A stretch of 64,000 nucleotides of DNA. It comes from Streptomyces composti (GTDB lineage: Bacteria; Actinomycetota; Actinomycetes; Streptomycetales; Streptomycetaceae). The notes under the pieces were generated by a model. That model made no database searches. It was given only the letters and a program-made list of their open reading frames with translations, and was not told the origin of the DNA. A program made the position numbers and the translations under genes. Location: NCBI RefSeq assembly GCF_012034205.1, contig NZ_JAATEM010000020.1:1-64000 (forward strand), given 5' to 3'. Positions 17,008 to 23,948 of this stretch are shown here, one piece after another (within the stretch, counting starts at the first letter, position 1; every line of letters begins with the position of its first letter).

Positions 17008-18504
17008 TCAGAACTTCGGCGCCGGTACCTGCGATTCGACGATCTCCGCCGCCTCCTCGGGTGTCTGGACCGAGGGCGGCGAACCCTCCAGGGGGCGCTG
17101 CGCCGTCTCCTTCATGCAGGCGACCGCGATGACGCCGACCAGGGCGGCGCCCATCGAGTAGTACGCCGGCATCATGTCCGAGCCGGTGACGCTGATCAGG
17201 GCGGTGATGACCAGCGGGGTGGTGCCGCCGAACAGGGAGGCGGAGAGGTTGTAGCCGACGGAGAGGGAGCCGTAGCGCACCGAGGTGGGGAACATCGCCG
17301 GCAGCGCCGCCGACATGGTGCCCAGGAGGCAGACGAGGGACAGGCCGAGGAGCAGCATGCCTCCCGAGACCGCGACCAGGCTGCCCTGTTTGACCAGCAG
17401 GAACGCCGGGGCGGACAGGACGAAGAAGCCCAGCATCCCGGCCATCAGCACGGGCTTGCGGCCCACGCGGTCGTTGAGCCGGCCGACCTGATTGATGATC
17501 AGCATCAGGATCACCATGGTGCCCACCAGGATGAGCAGACCGTGGGTCTCGCTGTAGTCCATCTCGTCGGAGAGGTAGGTCGGCATGTACGACAGGACCA
17601 TGTAGTCGGTGATGTTGTAGGCGCCGACCAGCGCGATGCACAGCAGCAGGGTCCGCCAGTGCTGCCGGAAGATCTTCGCCAGGTCGCCGGTGGCGGTCGT
17701 CTCCACCTTGTCGGCGGCCTCGGAGATGTGGACGGTGCCCTCCTCCAGCTTGAGATACGCCGGGGTGTCGTCCAGCTTGAGTCGCAGGTAGATGCCGACG
17801 ATGCCCAGCGGCCCGGCCAGGAGGAAGGGGATGCGCCAGCCCCAGTCGTCCATGGTGTCGGTCCCGAGCCAGGTGGTGAGGGCGGTCACCAGGCCAGCCG
17901 CGCCAGTGTAGCCGGCCAGCGTGCCCAGCTCCAGGAAGCTGCCGAAGTAGCCGCGCCGCTTGTCGGGGGCGTACTCGGCGATGAAGGTGGAGGCGCCGCC
18001 GTACTCACCGCCGGTGGAGAAGCCCTGCAGCAGCCGGAAGACGATCAGCAGCAGCGGCGACCAGAAGCCCACGGCGGCGTAGGTGGGGAGCATGCCGATG
18101 GCGGCGGTGCCGACCGCCATGAGGATCATCGTCAGCGCGAGGACCTTCTTGCGGCCGACCTTGTCGCCCATCGGCCCGAACACCATGCCGCCGAGCGGGC
18201 GCACGAGGAAGGCGACCGCGAAGGTGGCGAACGACGACAGCAGTTGGACGGTGTCGTTCCCGGAGGGGAAGAAGACCCGGCCGATGGTGCCGGCCAGGTA
18301 GGCGTAGATGCCGAAGTCGAACCACTCCATGGCGTTGCCGAGCGAGGCGGCCTTGACGGCGCGTCTGACCGCCCGCTCGTCCGTCACGGTGATGTCCGAC
18401 CGGCGCAGCCGCGGGTTCCGCCGGCGCCGGACCGCGCGGAAGAGGACCGGGTGGCGCCTGACCGCGGCGGGGTCGGGCGCGTGCTCGGGATCGACGGGAG
18501 ACGT
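17008..18504 (-). CDS. MFS transporter, ProP/metabolite:H+ symporter type; start uncertain
   Basis: About 498 aa, 12 helices, in the ProP branch. Signatures are AVKAASLGNAMEWFDFGIYAYLAGTIGRVFF, RPLGGMVFGPMGDKVGRKKVLALTMILM, RLLQGFSTGGEYGGASTFIAEYAPDKRRGYFGS and LNDRVGRKPVLMAG. Relatives take up proline/betaine or organic acids. The start is a puzzle. The best SD (AAGGA at 18513-18517) has 8-nt spacing to an in-frame ACG at 18504. The nearest standard in-frame starts are TTG at 18537 (upstream of that SD) and GTG at 18387, which would remove the Arg-rich N-terminus. ACG is used for the coordinate given here. Confidence 0.85.
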   Translation of the reverse strand, partial: TSPVDPEHAPDPAAVRRHPVLFRAVRRRRNPRLRRSDITVTDERAVRRAVKAASLGNAMEWFDFGIYAYLAGTIGRVFFPSGNDTVQLLSSFATFAVAFLVRPLGGMVFGPMGDKVGRKKVLALTMILMAVGTAAIGMLPTYAAVGFWSPLLLIVFRLLQGFSTGGEYGGASTFIAEYAPDKRRGYFGSFLELGTLAGYTGAAGLVTALTTWLGTDTMDDWGWRIPFLLAGPLGIVGIYLRLKLDDTPAYLKLEEGTVHISEAADKVETTATGDLAKIFRQHWRTLLLCIALVGAYNITDYMVLSYMPTYLSDEMDYSETHGLLILVGTMVILMLIINQVGRLNDRVGRKPVLMAGMLGFFVLSAPAFLLVKQGSLVAVSGGMLLLGLSLVCLLGTMSAALPAMFPTSVRYGSLSVGYNLSASLFGGTTPLVITALISVTGSDMMPAYYSMGAALVGVIAVACMKETAQRPLEGSPPSVQTPEEAAEIVESQVPAPKF

Positions 18505-18505
18505 G

Positions 18506-18570
18506 GCTGCGTTCCTTTCCGCTGATGAACCGAACAACGTGGTCCGAATTGAACCGGAAAGGAACGTAGC
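18506..18570. repeat. 16-bp inverted repeat flanking 33 nt
   Basis: GCTGCGTTCCTTTCCG (18506-18521) is matched by CGGAAAGGAACGTAGC (18555-18570), 15/16 complementary. The left arm contains the minus-strand SD of the MFS gene. It could be an operator or a leader hairpin that hides the SD. Confidence 0.5.
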
Positions 18571-18613
18571 AGCGGTTGTGCGGGGATGCCCGTAAGCGCG
18601 CGGTCGTGTGCGG

Positions 18614-19078
18614 TCAGCCGGCGAGACGGGCGGGGAATCCGCCCGTGGCGATCGGCCCCCAGCGGCGCGGGGTGACCCGGATGAGTGACTTGCCCTGTTC
18701 GACCATCGCCGTGCGGTACTCGTCCCAGTCGGGATGCTCGCCGGAGATGTTGCGGTAGTACTCCACCAGCGGCTCCACGGACTCGGGGACGTCGAGCACC
18801 TCGGCCTCACCGTCGACCTGCACCCAGGGGCCGTTCCACTCGTCGGACAGGACGACCAGGCTGACCGAGGGGTCGCGGCGCGCGTTGCGGGTCTTGGCTC
18901 GTTCGGGGTAGGTGGACACGACCAGGCGCCCGGCGTCGTCCACCCCGCAGGTCACCGGGGACGCCTGGGGCGTGCCGTCGGAGCGGCGGGTGATGATCAG
19001 GGCGCGGTGGCGCGGGCGGACGAACGCGAGCAGGCCGTCGAGGCCGACGCGGGTGCTGGTGGCGACGGGGCGGGGCAT
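18614..19078 (-). CDS. PPOX-class (F420/flavin-dependent) oxidoreductase
   Basis: 154-aa split-barrel flavoprotein of the pyridoxamine-5'-phosphate-oxidase-like superfamily. Landmarks are LAFVRPRHRALIITRRSDGTPQASPVTCGVDDAGRLVVST, the phosphate-binding basic stretch RAKTRNARRDPSVSLVVLSD, and WVQVDGEAEVLDVPESVEPLVEYYR. The C-terminal MVEQGKSLIRVTPRRWGPIA is typical of the F420-dependent actinobacterial subgroup. The physiological substrate is unknown. ATG at 19078. Confidence 0.85.
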   Translation of the reverse strand: MPRPVATSTRVGLDGLLAFVRPRHRALIITRRSDGTPQASPVTCGVDDAGRLVVSTYPERAKTRNARRDPSVSLVVLSDEWNGPWVQVDGEAEVLDVPESVEPLVEYYRNISGEHPDWDEYRTAMVEQGKSLIRVTPRRWGPIATGGFPARLAG

Positions 19079-19187
19079 GGGCGGCTCGGCCTTCCGTTGT
19101 CGAGGGGCAAAGGGGTACCTGATGCTCGGTCGGCCACGATCCTGCCCCGCCTCCGGACGGGTGTCACGCCGGACGCCCGCGGCCCGC

Positions 19188-20126
19188 TCAGGAGTCCGGC
19201 CACGGTCCGTGGATGACCTGCTGCGGCCGGTTCCGTCCCGGGCGGACCGGCTGCCGCCCGCCGGAACGCTTCTGCGGGACCGGCCCGTCCCCCGCCGGAC
19301 GGTCCTCCGCATCCGTCCGTCGTCCGCCGGAACGCTTCTGCGCGCCGGCCGGCTCTGCGCCGGACCGGTCCCGCACGGCAGGGCCGGAGCCGTCCTCCCG
19401 CGGCTTCTCGCCCGGCCGGTCCCGCAGGTCCTCCCGATCGCCGTCCGGTCGCTCCTGCCCGGCCGCCGGCCGTTCACCGGGCCGGTCCCGCACATCGGCC
19501 GGCCCTCCGCCGGAACGCTCCCGCGCACGGGGTCGCCCCGCGCCGGGCCGCGCCCGCGCGGCGGAGCGCCCGCCGTCGGCACGGTCCGGCTCCTGCGTCC
19601 GGTCCGTCCCGGTGTCGTCGGCGGCGGGGGGCGTCTGCTCGCTCTCCCCGCCGCGCGAGCCGTTCTGCTCCGACGGCGGGCCCGTCACCTCCACGAAGGC
19701 GGGGCGCAGGAGTTCGCCGCCGAGGCGGTAGCCGGGGCGCAGGATCTTGCTGCAGCTCATGCCGGTGGCGGCCGGATCGGCGTGGAAGGCCGCGGCCTCG
19801 TGGCGGGCGGGGTCGAAGGGGTCGCCCACCTCGCCGAACGCCCGCAGGCCCAGCGCTCCCGTGCGGTCCCGCAGCGTGTCGCTGATCTCCTTGAGGCCGG
19901 GCGTCATCTCCTCGTGCGCGCAGGCGCGGTCGACGGCGTCGAGGACGGGCAGCAGCGCGCGGAGAACGTTGGCCGCCGCCACGGTGCGGACGGCCATGCG
20001 GTCGCGGGCCACCCGCTTGCGGTAGTTGTCGTACTCGGCCTTGACCCGTTGCAGGTCGGCCGTGCGCTCCTCGAGGAGCCGCCGCAGTTCGGCGGTGTCC
20101 TGGGTCCGCAGCCCGTCCCGGTCCAT
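19188..20126 (-). CDS. grpE: GrpE-like nucleotide exchange factor with long disordered tail
   Basis: 312-aa co-chaperone. Residues 1-150 are GrpE: a coiled-coil (LRRLLEERTADLQRVKAEYDNYRKRVARDR), a helical dimer region (VLRALLPVLDAVDRAC) and the beta-wing that contacts the DnaK ATPase domain (DPFDPARHEAAAF, LRPGYRLGGELLRPAFVEVTG). It would release ADP from the DnaK encoded just upstream. Residues about 155-312 are an unusual low-complexity extension rich in R, G, D, P and E with repeated units such as RDRPGE and QKRSGGR. The gene begins 3 nt after the dnaK stop and is the last gene of the J-protein/DnaK/GrpE operon. Confidence 0.88.
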   Translation of the reverse strand: MDRDGLRTQDTAELRRLLEERTADLQRVKAEYDNYRKRVARDRMAVRTVAAANVLRALLPVLDAVDRACAHEEMTPGLKEISDTLRDRTGALGLRAFGEVGDPFDPARHEAAAFHADPAATGMSCSKILRPGYRLGGELLRPAFVEVTGPPSEQNGSRGGESEQTPPAADDTGTDRTQEPDRADGGRSAARARPGAGRPRARERSGGGPADVRDRPGERPAAGQERPDGDREDLRDRPGEKPREDGSGPAVRDRSGAEPAGAQKRSGGRRTDAEDRPAGDGPVPQKRSGGRQPVRPGRNRPQQVIHGPWPDS

Positions 20127-20128
20127 CG

Positions 20129-21997
20129 TCAGCTCGCCTCCGACTTGTCGTCGTCGACGATCTCGGCGTCCACCACCTCGTCGTCACCGCCGGAGGCACC
20201 GCCCCCGGAGGCGGAGGAGGTTCCGGTGGCCGCGCCCTCGGGGCGGGCCTGCGCGTACAGCGCCGAGCCGATCTTCTGGGCCGTCTGCGCCACGTGGTCG
20301 ACCGCCTGCCGGATCGTCGCCGTGTCCGTCTTCTCGTCCTTGAGCTTCTCCTTCAGGTCGTTCAGGGCCGCCTCCGTCTCGCTCTTGGCGTCGGCGGGGA
20401 TCTTGCCCTCGTTGTCCTTCAGGAGCTTCTCGGTCTGGTAGACGAGCTGTTCGGCCTGGTTGCGGGTCTCGGCGGCCTCGCGGCGCTTGCGGTCCTCCTC
20501 GGCGTGCTGCTCGGCCTCCCGCATCATGCGGTCGATCTCCTCCTTCGGCAGCGCCGAGCCACCGGTCACCGTCATCTTCTGTTCCTTGCCGGTGCCGAGG
20601 TCCTTGGCGGAGACGTGCATGATGCCGTTGGCGTCGATGTCGAAGGCGACCTCGATCTGCGGCACGCCGCGCGGCGCCGGCGGAATACCGGTCAGCTCGA
20701 AGCTGCCGAGCTTCTTGTTGTAGGCCGCGATCTCCCGCTCGCCCTGGTAGACCTGGATGGTCACCGACGGCTGGTTGTCCTCGGCCGTGCTGAAGATCTC
20801 CGAACGGCGGGTCGGGATCGTGGTGTTGCGCTCGATGAGCTTGGTCATGATGCCGCCCTTGGTCTCGATGCCGAGAGACAGCGGGGTGACGTCCAGCAGC
20901 AGGACGTCCTTCACCTCGCCCTTGAGCACACCGGCCTGCAGAGAGGCGCCGACGGCGACGACCTCGTCCGGGTTGACGCCCTTGTGCGGCTCCTTGCCGG
21001 TCAGCTCGCGCACCAGGTCGGTGACGGCGGGCATGCGCGTGGAGCCGCCCACCAGAACGACGTGATCGATGTCGGACACCTTGATCCCGGCGTCCTTGAT
21101 CGCGTTGTGGAAGGGGGCCTTGCAGCGCTCCAGCAGATCGGCGGTCAGCTGCTGGAACTGGGCGCGGGTCAGCTTCTCGTCCAGGTGCAGCGGCCCCTCG
21201 GCGGAGGCGGTGATGTAGGGGAGGTTGATGGTCGTCTCGGTCGAGCTGGAGAGCTCGATCTTCGCCTTCTCCGCCGCCTCCCGCAGCCGCTGCACGGCCA
21301 TCTTGTCCTTGGACAGGTCGACGCCGTAGTTGTTCTTGAACTGCTTGACCAGGTGGTCGACGATCCGCTGGTCCCAGTCGTCACCGCCGAGGTGGGTGTC
21401 ACCGTTGGTGGCCTTCACCTCGATGACGCCCTCGCCCATCTCCAGCAGGGACACGTCGAAGGTGCCGCCGCCGAGGTCGAAGACGAGGACCGTCTGGTCG
21501 TTCTCCTTGTCCAGGCCGTACGCCAGGGCGGCGGCCGTCGGCTCGTTGATGATCCGCAGGACGTTCAGCCCCGCGATCTCACCGGCCTCCTTGGTGGCCT
21601 GCCGCTGGGTGTCGTCGAAGTACGCCGGGACGGTGATCACGGCGTCGGTGACGTCCTCGCCCAGGTACGCCTCGGCGTCCCGCTTCAGCTTCTGCAGCAC
21701 GCGGGCGGAGATCTCCTGCGCGGTGTAGCGCTTGCCGTCGATGTCCCCGTGCTCCGGGAACCGCCAGTCGTGGTCGCCCATGTGCCGCTTGACCGACCGC
21801 GCGGTGCGTTCCACGTTCGTCACGGCCTGCCGCTTGGCGACCTCGCCGGTGAGCACCTCGCCGTTCTTGGCGAACGCCACGACCGACGGGGTGGTGCGGG
21901 CGCCCTCCGTGTTCGTGATGACGGTGGGCTCGCCGCCTTCCAGGACGGAGACCACCGAGTTCGTCGTACCGAGATCGATACCGACCGAACGGGCCAT
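20129..21997 (-). CDS. dnaK: Hsp70 molecular chaperone DnaK
   Basis: 622-aa complete Hsp70. The ATPase domain shows GIDLGTTNSVV (residues 6-16), VITVPAYFDDTQRQATKEAGEIAGLNVLRIINEPTAAALAYG, VFDLGGGTFDVSLL and VVLVGGSTRMPAV. The linker KDVLLLDVTPLSLGIETKGG precedes the substrate-binding domain (NTTIPTRRSEIFSTA, NQPSVTIQVYQGER), and the C-terminus is the acidic DDEVVDAEIVDDDKSE. It binds unfolded peptides in an ATP cycle tuned by J-proteins and GrpE. The gene order J-dnaK-grpE differs from the usual actinobacterial dnaK-grpE-dnaJ-hspR operon, so this is probably an additional copy. GGAAGGAGAG precedes the ATG. Confidence 0.97.
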   Translation of the reverse strand: MARSVGIDLGTTNSVVSVLEGGEPTVITNTEGARTTPSVVAFAKNGEVLTGEVAKRQAVTNVERTARSVKRHMGDHDWRFPEHGDIDGKRYTAQEISARVLQKLKRDAEAYLGEDVTDAVITVPAYFDDTQRQATKEAGEIAGLNVLRIINEPTAAALAYGLDKENDQTVLVFDLGGGTFDVSLLEMGEGVIEVKATNGDTHLGGDDWDQRIVDHLVKQFKNNYGVDLSKDKMAVQRLREAAEKAKIELSSSTETTINLPYITASAEGPLHLDEKLTRAQFQQLTADLLERCKAPFHNAIKDAGIKVSDIDHVVLVGGSTRMPAVTDLVRELTGKEPHKGVNPDEVVAVGASLQAGVLKGEVKDVLLLDVTPLSLGIETKGGIMTKLIERNTTIPTRRSEIFSTAEDNQPSVTIQVYQGEREIAAYNKKLGSFELTGIPPAPRGVPQIEVAFDIDANGIMHVSAKDLGTGKEQKMTVTGGSALPKEEIDRMMREAEQHAEEDRKRREAAETRNQAEQLVYQTEKLLKDNEGKIPADAKSETEAALNDLKEKLKDEKTDTATIRQAVDHVAQTAQKIGSALYAQARPEGAATGTSSASGGGASGGDDEVVDAEIVDDDKSEAS

Positions 21998-22054
21998 CTG
22001 GACTCTCCTTCCTCGCGCATGCCCTGTGTACGTCCTGCGGACCGGTCCGTCGGG

Positions 22055-22378
22055 TCACCGGCCGGGCACATGGCGGACCGGTCCCGCACGCAGGGGCGGC
22101 TCTGCCTGCGGGACACCGAAGAGGCCGGAGCGGCGGCGGGGCGGGGCCGGTGGCCCGGGGCGCGTCTCCCGTCGGGTGCGGTCGTAGGCCGCGCGCCGCG
22201 CCGGGTCGCGCAGTGTCTCGTAGGCCGCCCGGACCTGCCCGAACTCCTCGGCCGTCACGGTGTCCACCCTGGTGTCGGGGCGCAGCTCCCGCACCCGGCG
22301 GCGGTAGGCGGAGGTGATCACCTCGACCGTCGCCGAGGGCTCCACCCCCAGCACCGCGTACAGGTCCGGCACGTTCAT
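22055..22378 (-). CDS. short J-domain protein with degenerate HPD motif (RPD)
   Basis: 107-aa protein made of a J-domain (residues 3-70: DLYAVLGVEPSATVEVITSAYRRRVRELRPDTRV, then FGQVRAAYETLRDPARRAAYDRTRR) plus a Pro/Arg-rich tail. It lacks the Gly/Phe, zinc-finger and client-binding domains of full DnaJ. The universal His-Pro-Asp motif that triggers DnaK ATP hydrolysis reads Arg-Pro-Asp here (codon CGC, one transition from CAC). By family knowledge that substitution should abolish stimulation of DnaK. It is the first gene of the operon, 57 nt before dnaK. AGGAGGTGG lies 4 nt before the ATG. Confidence 0.85.
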   Translation of the reverse strand: MNVPDLYAVLGVEPSATVEVITSAYRRRVRELRPDTRVDTVTAEEFGQVRAAYETLRDPARRAAYDRTRRETRPGPPAPPRRRSGLFGVPQAEPPLRAGPVRHVPGR

Positions 22379-22435
22379 CAGGCCACCTCCTGCCCCTGCG
22401 CACTGCGACCACGGACCTGGGTTGCCTACATCAAC

Positions 22436-22464
22436 TGAATAAAACTTGAGTCCTGGCTTGTCAA
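22436..22464 (-). promoter_or_regulatory. vegetative promoter of the J-protein-dnaK-grpE operon
   Basis: On the minus strand, TTGACA (22459-22464), a 17-nt spacer and TATTCA (22436-22441) give a near-consensus HrdB-type promoter, about 57 nt before the J-protein ATG. The HspR operator covers its -35 and spacer. Confidence 0.75.
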
Positions 22465-22465
22465 G
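22445..22465. promoter_or_regulatory. HAIR element (HspR operator)
   Basis: CTTGAGT-N7-TGTCAAG fits the HspR-associated inverted repeat CTTGAGT-N7-ACTCAAG with a perfect left half and 5/7 in the right half. It overlaps the -35 of the chaperone operon, where HspR bound with DnaK would repress until heat shock. The divergent small gene at 22537 may also be affected. Confidence 0.8.
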
Positions 22466-22536
22466 GAGGATGGTTCGCCCGGAGGACTATGCTGGTCAGA
22501 CCTCTTGAACTGCCCCTGCTGTGCGCGGGAGGCGCG

Positions 22537-22749
22537 ATGAAAGTGGAAATGGTCCAGCAGGCCGCGAGCGTCCTGTCCGACGTCCCGGACGAGGTGCACG
22601 AGGAGATCATCACGCTGATCGGGGCCGTGGCCGGGGACCGGGAGACCCAGGCCTCGGATCTGGCCGCCGCGTTCGGCGACTGGTGCTGGCTGGTGTACAC
22701 GCGGCACGGTGATGTGATCGAAGTTCTGGATGTGGGCTGCGCTCGATGA
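22537..22749 (+). CDS. small hypothetical protein
   Basis: 70-aa protein of unknown function. An acidic helical start (VEMVQQAASVLSDVPDEVHEEIITLIGAVAG) is followed by a short beta-rich end (WCWLVYTRHGDVIEVLDVGCAR). That end weakly resembles the last strands of RelE/ParE-fold proteins, but no antitoxin partner is adjacent. I chose the ATG at 22537 (GGGAGG, 4-nt spacing) over an in-frame ATG at 22489, which lies inside a possible -10 (TATGCT). It is divergent from the chaperone operon, so the HAIR site is in its upstream region. Confidence 0.5.
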   Translation: MKVEMVQQAASVLSDVPDEVHEEIITLIGAVAGDRETQASDLAAAFGDWCWLVYTRHGDVIEVLDVGCAR

Positions 22750-22931
22750 CATGAGGTGACAGCGCACGACGGGCCCGGAGCAGGACGGCGCCGTCGCCTC
22801 TCCCCCGCGCGCTCGCCGCCCCTGGACGCCACGGTCGCGTTCCTGGAACGCCTGCAGCACCCCGGAGCTCACCCAGCGCACCCCGGAGCCTGTCCGGCGG
22901 CGTGGGCCGCACGGCATGACGCACCCGGCCG

Positions 22932-22960
22932 CCCTTGCGGACAGGAGCTGACCGCAAGGG
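22932..22960. promoter_or_regulatory. operator-like inverted repeat before the NAD(P)H-binding gene
   Basis: CCCTTGCGG (22932-22940) and CCGCAAGGG (22952-22960) form a perfect 9-bp inverted repeat with an 11-nt spacer. It covers the -35 region of the promoter whose -10 is at 22965, a natural place for a MarR/HxlR/TetR-type regulator. Confidence 0.55.
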
Positions 22961-22964
22961 TTCC

Positions 22965-22970
22965 TACGGT
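22965..22970 (+). promoter_or_regulatory. -10 element giving a leaderless mRNA
   Basis: TACGGT (TAnnnT) ends 6 nt before the ATG at 22977, so transcription is expected to begin at the A of the start codon. No SD is present. Confidence 0.5.
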
Positions 22971-22976
22971 CGGGGC

Positions 22977-23834
22977 ATGACGCAGACGCAGAAGATTCTT
23001 GTCACCGGAGCCACCGGAACCGTCGGCCGCCAGGTCGTCTCGGAGCTGCTCGCCCGCGGCCACGCGGTGCGCGCCCTCACCCGGGACGCCGCGCGGGCCG
23101 GCGGCTTCCCGGCCGGCGTCGAGGTCGTCCAGGGCGACCTCACCGAACCGGAGAGCCTCACCGCCGCCCTCGAGGGGATCACCGGCCTCCATCTGATCAC
23201 CTTCGGCGGCCCCTACTTCGCTCCGCTGGAGACCGGCCCCCGGATCCTGGAACTGGCGCGCGCCGCCGGGGTGCAAAGGATCACGGTGCTGCACGGCGGC
23301 GGGCCGACCCCGCTGGAGGACGCGGTGCGCGCCGACGAGCGTGTGGACTGGACGGTGCTCATGCCGGTGGAGTTCATGGCCAACGCCCTGGAGTGGGCGG
23401 ACTCGGTGGTGCACTCGGACGAGGTGCGCGAGCCGTTCGTGACGCGGCTGAGCGCCATGGTCCACGAGGGCGACATCGGCGCGGTCGCGGCGGTCGCGCT
23501 CACCGAGGAGGGGCACGGCCGCCGGACGTACGTGATCACCGGCCCGGAGGTGCTGACCGTCGGCGACAAGGTGAGCACCATCGCCGCCGCGCGCGGCCGG
23601 GACATCACCTTGGTCGAGCTGACCAAGGAGGAGGCCGTGGCGCAGTGGCGGGCGTCCGGCCACTCCGAGGAGGTGATCGGCTTCCTGCTGGAGGCCTACG
23701 GGAACACGCCCGAGGTGGGGCGCACGGTGACCGGCACGGTCGAGAAGGTCACCGGCCGTCCCGCCCGCAGCTTCGCCCAGTGGGCGGCCGAGCACGCGGA
23801 CGCCTTCCGGGCACGTCCCGCCGCCACGGGGTGA
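22977..23834 (+). CDS. NAD(P)H-binding atypical SDR (NmrA/quinone-reductase-2-like)
   Basis: 285-aa atypical short-chain dehydrogenase. The nucleotide site is ILVTGATGTVGRQVVSELLARGHAVRALTRD (residues 7-37), then VEVVQGDLTEPESLTAAL. The Tyr-x3-Lys catalytic pair is not evident, so it may sense redox state or reduce quinones as NmrA/QOR2 relatives do. The C-terminal half has SAMVHEGDIGAVAAVALTEEGHGRRTYVITGPEVLT, the usual NmrA-like pattern. The ATG at 22977 appears leaderless, behind an inverted repeat at 22932-22960. Confidence 0.85.
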   Translation: MTQTQKILVTGATGTVGRQVVSELLARGHAVRALTRDAARAGGFPAGVEVVQGDLTEPESLTAALEGITGLHLITFGGPYFAPLETGPRILELARAAGVQRITVLHGGGPTPLEDAVRADERVDWTVLMPVEFMANALEWADSVVHSDEVREPFVTRLSAMVHEGDIGAVAAVALTEEGHGRRTYVITGPEVLTVGDKVSTIAAARGRDITLVELTKEEAVAQWRASGHSEEVIGFLLEAYGNTPEVGRTVTGTVEKVTGRPARSFAQWAAEHADAFRARPAATG

Positions 23835-23914
23835 GACGCCCCCGGCCCCGATGGGCCGGCCGAGGGGACGTCCGCCGTTCGCTCCGAGAGCGAGGTGGCC
23901 GGGACGGCGGAAGC

Positions 23915-23940
23915 GGACCCCGCCCGCAGGGGCGGGGTCC
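23915..23940. terminator. bidirectional terminator hairpin
   Basis: A perfect 11-bp stem (GGACCCCGCCC with GGGCGGGGTCC, GCAG loop) lies between the convergent genes ending at 23834 and 23949. Confidence 0.8.
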
Positions 23941-23948
23941 GGCCGCCG

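Noticed and set aside
22489..22536. Earlier ATG start (22489) for the small gene at 22537
   Set aside because: It falls inside a likely -10 (TATGCT), and its SD spacing of 3 nt is poorer than that of the ATG at 22537.
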